A stretch of DNA of 64,000 nucleotides from Phormidesmis sp963789215 (GCA_963789215.1 CAWBJY010000008.1:116323-180322), one strand, 5' to 3'. Shown: positions 1 through 9,250, numbered from the stretch's first letter. Notes: a model not told the origin generated them from the sequence alone. Program-made: numbers and translations.

Positions 1-853
1 GGCCGCTACCGGCACACCGGCTGCTAGCGCTTCTGCATAGATCATCCCGTAGGGTTCTTCCCACAAAGGCGTGTTTACAAATACACTCGCTTGCGCCAGT
101 AGCTGTTTAATTTTGACATGCGAAAGATGTCCCAAATAGGCAACTCGCGGGTTATCTAATAAAGGCAGCACCTGACTTTCAAAATAAGCGCGATCGCTCA
201 CCGGCCCTGCAACCTGAATAGAATACCCTGCCCTCAACGCCGCTCTGAATAGCCAAATGAGGCGCTTTCTCCGGTACAAATCGTCCATACCACAGAGCCA
301 TGCCCGCCACCGAACTAGCATAAAAAGGCCAGCTATCAATGTCTACCCCGTTGTAAACAACCTCCGTTTTAACAATCGAGCGCCACTGATTCGCAACGCA
401 CTTAGAAACCGCCGCCACCGTCAGCCGCTCGTTGATATCGCGAGCGACAGCACATTGCATCGCCGCCGCCAAACTAGGAGAAACCAACGCATGAAGCACC
501 ATCAGCATCGGCACCGGCAAATCGGCAGCACTAAGCAATAGCAAAGGATGCAGCGCATTGTTATGCACCACATCAAACGCTCCCTCGCAAATCCCTTTAA
601 GCACATCTGCATAGGCCGTCACGCTACAGGCCATCTCACCCAAACGAGACTGAGCCTTTTCCTCATGCTGAAGCGATCGCTCTGTACAGGCGCTCAAATG
701 CAGCCGCTTGTCCGAGTCCCCACTGGCAAACAGCGTTACCTCATGCCCACGCTCAATCAGCTTTTTAGTCAACCACCAGGTATGCGCTTCCATCCCGCCA
801 GCAAAAGGCTCCGCAATTGGATGGCGTATCAGCCCCACAACAGCGATCTTCAT
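1..853 (-). pseudogene. Glycosyltransferase family 4, frameshifted, cut by the left edge
   Basis: This encodes a GT-B (group 1/GT4) glycosyltransferase. The N-terminal part, starting at the ATG at 853-851, has the Gly-rich nucleotide-sugar entry (GGMEAHTWWL) and a VYNGVDID segment typical of the family. After AIQ, near 244, the frame breaks and terminates at 179-181. In the shifted frame from 243 down to position 1 the homology resumes, with a Q-V-A-G-P stretch and a WEEPYGMIYAEALAAGVPV segment that holds the EX7E donor-binding motif. One extra base (A on the coding strand, about position 244) explains the break. This is either a real inactivating mutation or a sequence error. The upstream ABC exporter ends 12 nt before this start, so the two are probably cotranscribed. 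The C-terminus lies outside the window. Confidence 0.82.
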
Positions 854-865
854 ACGCCTGCACAA

Positions 866-2668
866 TTATCGCAAGTTGAGCGATGAGTCAAAATGATACC
901 GTTCGCCTGTTTGTACTTTCCACAAGCCAGCGTAAATCCCATCTTTCTCAATCAGTTCTTCATGCGTGCCGCCTTCAACCAGTTCGCCTTGATCCATCAC
1001 ATAAATGCGGTGAGCATTACGCACGGTAGACAGACGATGAGCGATCGCAACAACCGTTCTCTCTTGAGTAATTCTCTCTAAAGACTTTTGAATCGCCGCT
1101 TCAGTTTCGTTGTCCACCGCAGAAGTGGCCTCATCTAAAATCAAAATCGGTGGATTCTTTAAGAGCGCACGCGCGATCGCCAATCGCTGCCGCTGACCGC
1201 CCGACAGCTTCTGACCCCGCTCGCCCACAACCGTCTCATATCCCTGCGGCAGTCCCGCAATAAAGTCATGCGCCTCAGCGACTTTAGCCGCATTAACAAT
1301 CTCTCTTTCAGTCGCCTTAAAGCTGCCATAGGCAATATTTTCAGCCACCGTTCCATGAAAGAGAAACACATCTTGACTCACCAAACCAATCGCTCGGCGC
1401 AAATCCTTCAGATCGAGCGACTGCAAATCTAGCCCATCTAACGTGATATAGCCAGAATTCACCTCATAAAACCGCAGCAACAGCTTTACCAACGTGCTTT
1501 TTCCAGATCCAGTTGCACCCACAATAGCCGTTGTCTTACCAGCAGGCAGTCTCAAAGAGAGATTTTTGAGCACCGGCAGCCGGTCTTGATAGCCAAACGT
1601 GACGTTATCAAAAACAATCTCGCCGCTAACCTGCGTAGCCGGCAGCGCTACATCTCCAGGGCGAATAGCCACAGGCGTATCCAACAGATTCATCACCCGC
1701 TGCGTCGACGCCATCGCCCGCTGATACTGATCTAGCGTTTCGCCCAAGCGCGTCAACGGCCACAGCAGCCGCTGCGTCAGAAAAACCAGCACGGTATAAG
1801 TACCCGGTTCTAGCCGACCATCTACCGCCGCCAGACCGCCGTAAAACAAAATGCCGGTAAATCCAATCAGAATAATGATCCGGATAAGCGGAAGAAACGC
1901 GGCGCTCAGGCGAATGGCTCGCCGGTTGCTCACACGGTAGGCATCGCTCTCTCGGCTGAGCTGCCCTAGCTCATAAGCTTCAGAGGTAAAGCTCTTAATA
2001 GTAGAAATGCCGGTCAAGTTGTTGGCCAGTCGGCTATTGATCGACCCGGCTCGCTCTCGCACTTCCATGTAGCGAGGGGCCAGATACTTTTGAAAAGCGA
2101 TCGCACCCCACACAATAAACGGCATCGGCACTATCGCCATCCAGGCCAGACTAGGCGCCAACACAAAAAACGTAGTGCCAATAATCAGCACCGTTGCAAT
2201 CATCTGAATGAGCTGATTGGCGCCGCTATCTAAAAACCGCTCAAGCTGATTAATATCATCGTTGAGCATCGACATCAGATCGCCCGTACTGCGCTCCTCA
2301 AAGTACGCCATCTCCAGACTCTGCACGTGGCGATAGGCATCTATGCGCAAATCATGCTCCATAGACTGAGATAAATTACGCCACAGCAGCTCGTAGGCAT
2401 ACTGAAACGCAGACTCCAAAATCCAGACCACAAAGGTCAGCGCCGACAGCACAACAAACTGCGATCGCAGATCCGTAATCCCCCACCGAGCCAGCACCGA
2501 CGTTTGCTGATCGACCACGATATCGATCGCCAGGCCGATTAACGCGGGCGGGGCAAGATCAAAAACAGTATTAAGAACAGAGCAAAGACCGGCTAGCCAA
2601 GCCTTACCACGATAGCGACGGCCATAGGCAAGCAAACGTTTGAAAGGGTGGCGAGACAAAGAAGCCAT
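866..2668 (-). CDS. ABC exporter, fused permease and ATPase (MsbA/multidrug type)
   Basis: This is a half-transporter of about 600 aa that would work as a homodimer in the cytoplasmic membrane, exporting a lipid or hydrophobic compound. The first ~320 residues form a six-helix ABC transmembrane domain. The ATPase domain has Walker A GATGSGKST, signature LSGGQRQR, Walker B ILILDEATSAVD and the H-loop in AIAHRLSTV. I chose the ATG at 2668 over an in-frame TTG at 2692. The glycosyltransferase gene follows 12 nt after the stop, suggesting export of a glycolipid or envelope glycan, but that is inference. The exact substrate cannot be read from the sequence. Confidence 0.9.
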   Translation of the reverse strand: MASLSRHPFKRLLAYGRRYRGKAWLAGLCSVLNTVFDLAPPALIGLAIDIVVDQQTSVLARWGITDLRSQFVVLSALTFVVWILESAFQYAYELLWRNLSQSMEHDLRIDAYRHVQSLEMAYFEERSTGDLMSMLNDDINQLERFLDSGANQLIQMIATVLIIGTTFFVLAPSLAWMAIVPMPFIVWGAIAFQKYLAPRYMEVRERAGSINSRLANNLTGISTIKSFTSEAYELGQLSRESDAYRVSNRRAIRLSAAFLPLIRIIILIGFTGILFYGGLAAVDGRLEPGTYTVLVFLTQRLLWPLTRLGETLDQYQRAMASTQRVMNLLDTPVAIRPGDVALPATQVSGEIVFDNVTFGYQDRLPVLKNLSLRLPAGKTTAIVGATGSGKSTLVKLLLRFYEVNSGYITLDGLDLQSLDLKDLRRAIGLVSQDVFLFHGTVAENIAYGSFKATEREIVNAAKVAEAHDFIAGLPQGYETVVGERGQKLSGGQRQRLAIARALLKNPPILILDEATSAVDNETEAAIQKSLERITQERTVVAIAHRLSTVRNAHRIYVMDQGELVEGGTHEELIEKDGIYAGLWKVQTGERYHFDSSLNLR

Positions 2669-2826
2669 AGGAGTCGCAAGCAGACATTGCAAATCTGCAA
2701 AAGGAGCTTACGACTATAGCAAACCGATCCGGCAAACTCTATCTACCCAACGCGGAATCCTCAATCGCCGAGAACTAGCCCTTAAGATCAGTCCTAGCAA
2801 AGAAATCATCTAACGCTGTACTAAAC

Positions 2827-4995
2827 TCAGCTCGCCATATTAGGCGGATTCACCACCTGAAACCCCAAGTCATTGAGCACCCAGCGCACCACCTGCTCAG
2901 CAAACAAATCAATCTCCTTAACCGATAGCTTAATCGGCTCTGCTAAAGCCGTCTTAACCGGTAACAGTCGACTAGGCGCTAGCACCGGCCCAGAAACGCT
3001 AATAGCGTCTTCTAACTCCTTAGCCATCACCTCAACGCCGAGAATATTTTCAATCGATCTAGCCGTCAAAACAGGTGCTGACCTCTGTTCATCTCCAGCA
3101 TTCACGTCCTTAAGAATCGTCGATAGCTCAGAAAGTAGCGAAGCCTCGGTTCTAGAAGCCTCAGTTCTAGAAGCCTCAGCCGTATCTATCAACGCCTGAC
3201 TAGCAGCATAGCCAGCCTGATGAGCAGCCAGCGCCTTATCACCCCTCGTAATTGCCAGCAGCTCTGCCATCAAATCATCGGTAGAAATCGGCCGTGCAGT
3301 TTCTGGCTCTACCGCCGAGAGCACCGTTGCCAGCAAATCGTCTTCTAGCTCACCGCCTTCAGCAGCCGACTCTCCGTACAGGCTAAACGAAGAGAAATCT
3401 GGCTCCACCGCCGCAGGTGCAATTGAGAAGTCCGTCACCGGCTGGGCAAAAGGCGGCGTTGAAGCGCCAAAAAGAGCGTCGGTGTCTAGTCGCTTTTGCT
3501 GCCGACCGCGATACTGAACTGCCGCTGTAGCCAGTGCGCCTGCCGCGATCGCAATTCCCAACAGCGTTTTAGACAGCGTACCGTTCGCAAAATAGGGTGC
3601 CAGTAGCTGAGCCTGCGAAACCGCCGACCCCTCAGACTCGGACGCAGAGGCTTCAGGCGCAGCAGATCTATCAGCTACTAGCTGCCCTCTAACCGCACTC
3701 ACTCGCTGCGTTTCCGCCTGTTCGTACTCCGCCGCAACCTGAGTCGCTGTCGATAGCTCACGTTTGAGCTGTTCGTATTGCCCAATATCGGCCGCCAACT
3801 GAGAACGACGGCTCTGTAAACGCTGGTCGATCGTATCGAGCGTAGCCTGCCGCAGCTGCTGAACCTGGTCTTGATGGGTCGCAACCACCAAGTTCTGCAT
3901 AATATCAATAGCAACCGGCGACTTACTCATAAAGCCAACTTGAGCCGACTCATCCGCCATCGCATATTTTGGAAAAGCCTGCTCGGCCACCTTAGCCAAC
4001 CACTGCTGATGATACTTATAGTCGCCGTAAATCTCATTTAGCCGAGTTCCATCCACGTTTGCAGCGCTAAACTCTTCTTGCATGTCTTGCTCGGCTTTTT
4101 GCAGCCTAGCCCACACCGCCTGATATTCCTCATCAGCGCCCAGCACTCGCTCGGGCAAAGAAACATCGGCATCAACCGTCAGCAGTCGCATTTTAAGCTG
4201 AGATATCAGCCGCTGATTGCGCTCTATATTAGCGCTAAGCTTCCCCTCTTGCTCCGAGATCTCCGCCATCCGGCTAGACAACACATTTCGGTAGGCGCCC
4301 ATATCCTGCTGGCCGCGAGCCGCCTCAAATTCAGCCATCTTTTGCTGAAGCTGCTGAACCTGTTGACGAGCGGCCAGTGACTTAGAGCTAGTCCCAGAAT
4401 TAGCGACTAAGCTAATAGCAGACTGCTGATTGGACTGTCCATTCCCAAGTCCTGCATTCTCAGACTGAGATGCCGACTGCACTTTGGTCGCACTCACTAG
4501 CTGAGTCAGCACCGTCTGGGTTTGCCCAGCACTAGCATCCGTCGGCGGCTGATAAGCCAGTCTAAGGCTCCCGTCTTGAGCACGAGCTAGCAGGGAATTG
4601 ACCGGCGATGAGGTTGCCTGCGACGATGCCGTCTTCGAAGCACTCACACCCGAAAAATTTGTTCCTTTGGATTGGGCGCTAAAGCTAGCCTTTACCGCCT
4701 CCGAAGTTCGAGGGGCGATCGCACTCGCCATCAGCTCAGCCGTCTGCTGCCGCGAAGCAGACTGAGCAACATCTGTATTACCGCGTGAGCCTTCGTAAGC
4801 AACCGCCTGTTCGTTCGCCAGCGGCAGCACCACTCCCACAGAAGCCACCGCCACGCCGGCGATCGCACCTGCACGCTTTCGATCTATCCGGTGCTTACCC
4901 ACCGGCAGCGTAGCGGCCAATGGAATATCTGAAGAGGCATCGAGCGAAGCATCCATAGAAGACGTTATCTGCTGTGCATTTAGACGGCTGTGCAT
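2827..4995 (-). CDS. Large coiled-coil membrane protein, function unknown
   Basis: A 722 aa protein I do not recognise. Residues about 42-62 (Ala/Gly/Val-rich) could be a membrane segment or uncleaved signal, and a second hydrophobic stretch lies near residues 478-497, followed by basic residues. Between them residues ~215-450 are rich in Gln, Glu, Leu and Arg and look like a long coiled coil, recalling periplasmic hairpins of polysaccharide co-polymerases. The C-terminal ~200 residues are acidic and Ala/Ser-rich, and contain a perfect short repeat (RTEAS). The very end (EQVVRWVLNDLGFQVVNPP) looks like a small folded module. It is divergent from the epimerase gene at 5202. A role in envelope organisation is a guess. 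Confidence 0.7.
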   Translation of the reverse strand: MHSRLNAQQITSSMDASLDASSDIPLAATLPVGKHRIDRKRAGAIAGVAVASVGVVLPLANEQAVAYEGSRGNTDVAQSASRQQTAELMASAIAPRTSEAVKASFSAQSKGTNFSGVSASKTASSQATSSPVNSLLARAQDGSLRLAYQPPTDASAGQTQTVLTQLVSATKVQSASQSENAGLGNGQSNQQSAISLVANSGTSSKSLAARQQVQQLQQKMAEFEAARGQQDMGAYRNVLSSRMAEISEQEGKLSANIERNQRLISQLKMRLLTVDADVSLPERVLGADEEYQAVWARLQKAEQDMQEEFSAANVDGTRLNEIYGDYKYHQQWLAKVAEQAFPKYAMADESAQVGFMSKSPVAIDIMQNLVVATHQDQVQQLRQATLDTIDQRLQSRRSQLAADIGQYEQLKRELSTATQVAAEYEQAETQRVSAVRGQLVADRSAAPEASASESEGSAVSQAQLLAPYFANGTLSKTLLGIAIAAGALATAAVQYRGRQQKRLDTDALFGASTPPFAQPVTDFSIAPAAVEPDFSSFSLYGESAAEGGELEDDLLATVLSAVEPETARPISTDDLMAELLAITRGDKALAAHQAGYAASQALIDTAEASRTEASRTEASLLSELSTILKDVNAGDEQRSAPVLTARSIENILGVEVMAKELEDAISVSGPVLAPSRLLPVKTALAEPIKLSVKEIDLFAEQVVRWVLNDLGFQVVNPPNMAS
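3141..3180 (-). repeat. In-frame 15 bp tandem repeat inside the coiled-coil protein gene
   Basis: The plus strand reads AAGCCTCGGTTCTAG, then AAGCCTCAGTTCTAG, then a partial third copy. On the coding strand this gives a repeated RTEAS pentapeptide. A 15 bp unit keeps the frame. Confidence 0.85.
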
Positions 4996-5105
4996 AGCGA
5001 CCTGCGCGAAGGTAAAAACAATAGAGAATCGTAGAAGACGATAGGAACCTCAGTTATTTCTCTATACTCGAATCTGGAATGCTATCCGGGGAATATACGT
5101 CGTAT

Positions 5106-5127
5106 CACCTAGCAAACTTGCTGGGTG
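5106..5127. promoter_or_regulatory. Inverted repeat in the divergent intergenic region
   Basis: CACCTAGCA and TGCTGGGTG pair over nine positions (one G-T) around a four-base loop. The hairpin lies between the start codons of two divergent genes (4995 and 5202), so it could be an operator or a 5'-leader hairpin. No direct evidence for either. Confidence 0.3.
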
Positions 5128-5201
5128 CGATCGCCTAGCAGAAGCCCAACAAACAAACAAAAGCCCCCAAGAGATAGCCAACAGAAACCAATCGCCACGC
5201 C

Positions 5202-6413
5202 ATGACATCTCAATCTTCTTCGCTGAGTCCTTCCTCACTCAGCGCCTTATACAAAACGACGCTGCTAGAAAACGTAGTACCCTTCTGGCAAACCCATTCT
5301 ATTGACACAGAGCAAGGCGGATACTTCACCTGCTTAGACCAAGCAGGTCGCCCATACGATACCGATAAATTTATCTGGCTTCAAAATCGACAGGTGTGGC
5401 TATTTTCCATGCTGTGCAATCAAAAAGTCGGCAGCCAGCAGCAGCAGGCATCATGGCTATCAGTCGCGAAGCACGGCGCAGATTTTTTAGCCCAGCACGG
5501 CAGAGACAAATCAGGCAGCTGGTACTTTTCACTCAGCCAAGCAGGCGACCCGCTTACCCAACCCTACAGCATCTTTTCCGACTGCTTCGCCGCCATGGCC
5601 TTCAGCCAATACGCGCTGGCTTTACCGCCAGGCGACGCGCAATCGAAAGCCAAACAAATTGCCCTCCAAGCCTACGAAAACGTCCTACGCCGCCAAGACA
5701 ATCCCAAAGGCCAATACAGCAAAGCCTATCCCGGCACCCGACCGCTCAAAGCGCTCGCCGTTCCGATGATCTTGGCCAATCTATCTCTAGAAATGGACTG
5801 GCTGCTCGCAGGCGATCGCCTAGAAACCGTCCTTCAAAAAACCACCCACGAAGTCATGAACGACTTTTTAGACAGCGATCGCATGCTCCTATACGAGCAC
5901 GTTTCGCCCACCGGCGAATTTATAGACTGCTACGAAGGCCGACTCATTAATCCAGGCCACGGCATAGAAGCCATGTGGTTCATGATGGCGATCGCCGAAA
6001 GGCAAAACAACCCCACCCTCATAGATCAAGCAGGTGACATCATCCTGTCCATCCTCAGCTACGCCTGGGACGAAAAATACGGCGGACTCTACTACTTTCT
6101 AGACAGAAAAGGGCATCCACCCCAGCAGCTAGAATGGGATCAAAAGCTCTGGTGGGTTCATCTAGAAACCCTCGTCGCTCTCTCCATGGCCTACCGCCTC
6201 ACCCAAAAAGAAATCTACTGGATCTGGTATCAGCGCGTTCACCACTACACTTGGAGCCACTTCAACGACCCTAACCACGCCGAGTGGTACGGCTATCTAA
6301 ACCGTCAGGGCGATGTATTGCTGCCGCTCAAAGGCGGAAAGTGGAAAGGCTGCTTCCACGTCCCCAGAGCCATGTACCTATGCTGGCAGCAGTTCGAACA
6401 GATGACGCGCTAA
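5202..6413 (+). CDS. N-acylglucosamine 2-epimerase (AGE family)
   Basis: A 403 aa (alpha/alpha)6-barrel enzyme that would interconvert N-acetylglucosamine and N-acetylmannosamine in the cytoplasm; cyanobacterial AGE enzymes are activated by ATP. Length matches the family. Visible family motifs are FIWLQNRQVWLFS near residue 57, the substrate-pocket PGHGIEAMW near 251, and KGCFHVPRAMYL near 382, containing the conserved late histidine. ArfB starts 4 nt downstream, so the two probably share a transcript without obvious functional link. A NahK-like sugar kinase lies 1.6 kb downstream and could act on the same amino sugars (inference). Related cellobiose/mannose epimerases cannot be fully excluded. 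Confidence 0.9.
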   Translation: MTSQSSSLSPSSLSALYKTTLLENVVPFWQTHSIDTEQGGYFTCLDQAGRPYDTDKFIWLQNRQVWLFSMLCNQKVGSQQQQASWLSVAKHGADFLAQHGRDKSGSWYFSLSQAGDPLTQPYSIFSDCFAAMAFSQYALALPPGDAQSKAKQIALQAYENVLRRQDNPKGQYSKAYPGTRPLKALAVPMILANLSLEMDWLLAGDRLETVLQKTTHEVMNDFLDSDRMLLYEHVSPTGEFIDCYEGRLINPGHGIEAMWFMMAIAERQNNPTLIDQAGDIILSILSYAWDEKYGGLYYFLDRKGHPPQQLEWDQKLWWVHLETLVALSMAYRLTQKEIYWIWYQRVHHYTWSHFNDPNHAEWYGYLNRQGDVLLPLKGGKWKGCFHVPRAMYLCWQQFEQMTR

Positions 6414-6417
6414 AACC

Positions 6418-6837
6418 ATGCCCCTAAAAATCTCCAACCTCGTCTCCATTCCAGACAGCGAAATCGAGATGAGCGCCATCCGCTCCCAAGGCGCTGGCGG
6501 CCAAAACGTAAACAAAGTCGCCACCGCCGTCCATCTCCGCTTCGACGTAAGCGCATCCTCCCTACCCAACTTTTATAAGCACCGGCTGCTCGCCCTTTCC
6601 GACAAACGCCTCACCAAGGAAGGGGTCATCGTCATTAAATCCCAGCAGCATCGGTCGCAAGAGCGCAACCGGGAAGCCGCCCTAGAACGACTAAAGCAGA
6701 TGGTCAAAGCCGTCGCTATCCTTCCAAAGAAAAGACGAACCACCCGGCCCACCAAGGCTTCCAAGCGTAGAAGGCTAGACGGCAAAGCAAAGCGATCGCA
6801 GCTAAAGTCCTCGCGCAAAAAAGTCGATTTAGAATAA
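6418..6837 (+). CDS. arfB: Alternative ribosome-rescue factor ArfB (peptidyl-tRNA hydrolase)
   Basis: A 139 aa class I release-factor-like protein that rescues stalled ribosomes by hydrolysing peptidyl-tRNA. The catalytic GGQ is present in RSQGAGGQNVNKV near residues 23-35. The C-terminal tail is strongly basic (KKRRTTRPTKASKRRRL and onward), as required for binding the empty mRNA channel in ArfB (formerly YaeJ). The codon-recognition domains of RF1/RF2 are absent, which separates it from those factors. It starts 4 nt after the AGE stop codon. Confidence 0.9.
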   Translation: MPLKISNLVSIPDSEIEMSAIRSQGAGGQNVNKVATAVHLRFDVSASSLPNFYKHRLLALSDKRLTKEGVIVIKSQQHRSQERNREAALERLKQMVKAVAILPKKRRTTRPTKASKRRRLDGKAKRSQLKSSRKKVDLE

Positions 6838-6967
6838 TCGCTTCGCCCAATCACTAGCCCAGCCCACCAGAACAAACGGCAACAGCTTCACTTACTCAGC
6901 CGAACGTGGGAAGCTATACCTGATCCATCTAGCTAAAAACCCCGTCTAAATTTTCTGCTTAAGATTT

Positions 6968-6988
6968 TCCGTTTGAATCCGTTTGAAC
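6968..6988. repeat. Short direct repeat, about 10 bp x 2
   Basis: Two adjacent copies of CCGTTTGAAT/CCGTTTGAAC upstream of cysH. This is a minor member of the window-wide series of intergenic tandem duplications. Confidence 0.5.
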
Positions 6989-7074
6989 AATAATTCACAG
7001 GCCTGGCCATCGCCCGCCGCCTGAATGGGAGCAGACCTTTGCCTACAACCCGTGCATTACCCCACCTCACACCG

Positions 7075-7890
7075 ATGAGTTCAGCGAACCCCAAGACCGT
7101 CCTAAGAAGCCAGCTCGAATCCCACTCAAAAAATCAAGATCTCGACCTGAGCGCCCTCAATCAAGCATTCGACCAGGCCCCCGCCGCCGACCTGATCGAA
7201 TGGGCCGCAGAGACCTTTGGCTCGCAGCTCGTACTTAGCACCAGCTTTGGCATCCAAGCAGCCGTCATGCTAGGTCTGGTCACCGACATCATCCCCAACA
7301 TCCCGGTTATCTGGGTCGATACCGGCTACCTCCCCCCAGAAACCTACCGCTTCGCCGAGCAGCTCACCCAGCGACTATCCCTCAATCTCAAGGTCTACCA
7401 GTCTCCAATTAGCCCGGCCCGTATGGAGGCATTGCACGGACGACTATGGGAAGGCTCTGTAGACGACTTTAACCGCTACGATCGGCTCCGCAAAGTAGAG
7501 CCAATGCAGAGAGCGCTTAAAGAGTTAGGCTCAACGGCTTGGCTAACAGGACTTAGAGCCAAGCAAACCGACTTCAGAAAAACCCTCAATAGAATTGGCA
7601 AACAAAGCGCTAGCGCTGACACTTCAACAGAAACTCGCTACAAAGTTCTCCCGATTCTCCACTGGAGCGCCAAAGACGTTTACGAATACCTCACTGCCAA
7701 CAACCTGCCCTACCATCCCTTCTTCGACCAGGGCTACGTCAGCGTTGGCGACTGGCACTCCAGCCGGCCCATGACCGCAGACGACACCAACGGACGCGCC
7801 ACCCGATTCAACGGTCTCAAGCAGGAATGCGGCCTGCACATTCCCCAAACCCCCGAAGAAGCCGAAAGTCTCAACTCCAGCTCTCTATAG
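7075..7890 (+). CDS. cysH: Phosphoadenosine phosphosulfate (PAPS) reductase
   Basis: This enzyme reduces PAPS to sulfite with thioredoxin in assimilatory sulfate reduction. The P-loop-like PP-motif STSFGIQAAVM is near residue 48 and the catalytic cysteine is Cys252 in KQECGLH. The paired cysteines that hold the 4Fe-4S cluster of APS reductases are missing, so the substrate is expected to be PAPS. I prefer the ATG at 7075 (271 aa); an upstream in-frame TTG at 7039 would add 12 residues. Flanking genes are not sulfur genes, so it appears monocistronic. Confidence 0.93.
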   Translation: MSSANPKTVLRSQLESHSKNQDLDLSALNQAFDQAPAADLIEWAAETFGSQLVLSTSFGIQAAVMLGLVTDIIPNIPVIWVDTGYLPPETYRFAEQLTQRLSLNLKVYQSPISPARMEALHGRLWEGSVDDFNRYDRLRKVEPMQRALKELGSTAWLTGLRAKQTDFRKTLNRIGKQSASADTSTETRYKVLPILHWSAKDVYEYLTANNLPYHPFFDQGYVSVGDWHSSRPMTADDTNGRATRFNGLKQECGLHIPQTPEEAESLNSSSL

Positions 7891-7973
7891 CAATCTCTCG
7901 GTCAAACCTGCTAGCGCCCGTACATCAGTTAGCAATTCACTCAGCTAACGATTCATCAAATAGGCCAGCCCTG

Positions 7974-8009
7974 TTTATAAAACTGTTTATAAAACTGTTC
8001 ATAAAACTG
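7974..8009 (+). repeat. 12 bp tandem repeat x 3 immediately before a start codon
   Basis: TTTATAAAACTG occurs twice exactly (7974-7985, 7986-7997) and once with one change (TTCATAAAACTG, 7998-8009). Two bases later comes the ATG of the sugar-kinase gene at 8012. The array occupies the whole ribosome-binding region and no Shine-Dalgarno sequence is visible. Confidence 0.95.
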
Positions 8010-8011
8010 TT

Positions 8012-9223
8012 ATGTCCGTCGATATTGCCACCCCTTTTCCGCTCATCAATATCGCCCAGCAATTTGCCCATCACGGCATTGTTATGTCCGTTAACCCGCT
8101 GGGCAGCGGCAACATCAACAGCACCTTTCTCGTCAAAGTTAGACCCGCCGCCATTGGCCTGGCCAGCTCCACAACGCCTGCCAAATTTGTTCTCCAGCGA
8201 ATCAACGCCCAAGTTTTTCGCCAGCCCGAGCTAGTCATTCAAAATATGGTCGTACTGAGCGAGCACCTTAAAGCGCAAGGAGCCTCTCTAGATAGACGGT
8301 GGGAAATCCCAACCATTTTGCCAACCCAATCGGGCGAAAACTATTGGCAAGATAGCACTGGCGAATACTGGCGAGCTATCAGCTTCATCGAAAACGCTCA
8401 GACCCTAGAAACCGTCCAGAGCCTAGCCCACGCCGAAGAAGTTGGCTCTGGCTTGGCCATGTTCCACAGCCTAATTAGTACGTTAGATCCTAACGATTTG
8501 GCAGATACGCTAGAAGGATTTCACATCACGCCCAATTATCTGGCGGATTATCAGCGATCGCACTCCAAAGCCAAAGACCTAAAATCCAAAGACTTAAAAG
8601 CCAAAGACCTACAAGCCAAAGACTCAACTAACGCAACCCACCTAGACCCAACCACCGAAATCGAACAGCGTCAGTACTGCTCAAACTTCATCGCCCAAAG
8701 GCAAGCATGGGCGCATGTTCTAGAAGACGCCAAAGCCTCAGGCCAGCTCCAGCTACGCCCTATCCACGGCGATCCCAAGATCAACAATATTCTAATTGGC
8801 AAAAACGGCCAGGCCGTAAGCCTCATCGACTTAGACACGCTAAAGCCAGGACTCATCCACTACGATATTGGCGACTGCCTGCGCTCCGGATGCAATCGAC
8901 TCGGCGAAGAAACCGAAGACTGGCAAAACGTCGTCTTCGACATAGACCTAGCAAAAGCCATCCTACGCGGCTACTTGTCGCTAGCCTCAGACTTCCTCAC
9001 CGAACCAGACTACGACTACCTGTACGACAGCATTCGCCTCCTCGCCTTCGAGCTAGGGCTAAGATTTTTTACCGACTACCTAGCCGGAAATATCTACTTC
9101 AAAGTAAAGCATCGCTGCCACAACCTCACAAGAGCGCTAGTCCAGTTCAAACTTGCAGAAAGCATCGAGCAGCAAGCCGACCAGCTAAAGGGCATCATTC
9201 AAGAATTACGCGCAAATACTTAA
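8012..9223 (+). CDS. APH-fold kinase, N-acetylhexosamine 1-kinase (NahK)-like
   Basis: A 403 aa phosphotransferase of the aminoglycoside-phosphotransferase superfamily. The N-lobe nucleotide loop is PLGSGNINSTFLV near residue 29, the catalytic loop is HGDPKINNIL (H252, D254) and the metal-binding segment is IDLDTLKPGLIHYDIGDCLR. The D-x-D-T-x-x-PG-x-x-x-x-D-x-GD-x-x-R pattern is characteristic of NahK, which makes N-acetylhexosamine 1-phosphate. A repeated KAKDL-type insert sits at residues ~187-206. The 5' side is filled by a tandem repeat. The AGE epimerase upstream fits amino-sugar metabolism. Other small-molecule kinases of the fold remain possible. Confidence 0.8.
   Translation: MSVDIATPFPLINIAQQFAHHGIVMSVNPLGSGNINSTFLVKVRPAAIGLASSTTPAKFVLQRINAQVFRQPELVIQNMVVLSEHLKAQGASLDRRWEIPTILPTQSGENYWQDSTGEYWRAISFIENAQTLETVQSLAHAEEVGSGLAMFHSLISTLDPNDLADTLEGFHITPNYLADYQRSHSKAKDLKSKDLKAKDLQAKDSTNATHLDPTTEIEQRQYCSNFIAQRQAWAHVLEDAKASGQLQLRPIHGDPKINNILIGKNGQAVSLIDLDTLKPGLIHYDIGDCLRSGCNRLGEETEDWQNVVFDIDLAKAILRGYLSLASDFLTEPDYDYLYDSIRLLAFELGLRFFTDYLAGNIYFKVKHRCHNLTRALVQFKLAESIEQQADQLKGIIQELRANT
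8570..8629 (+). repeat. In-frame 15 bp tandem repeat x 4 in the kinase gene
   Basis: Units GCCAAAGACCTAAAA, TCCAAAGACTTAAAA, GCCAAAGACCTACAA and GCCAAAGACTCAACT follow each other without gaps. They encode a repeated (A/S)KDL(K/Q) pentapeptide, a charged surface insert between the two kinase lobes. Confidence 0.9.
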
Positions 9224-9250
9224 GCAGCCAGAAAACAGCCAGACACCTAA

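Noticed and set aside
7974..8629. Possible CRISPR-like or STRR array at the kinase gene
   Set aside because: There are no spacers, units are too short for CRISPR repeats, and the unit is not the 7 bp STRR type.
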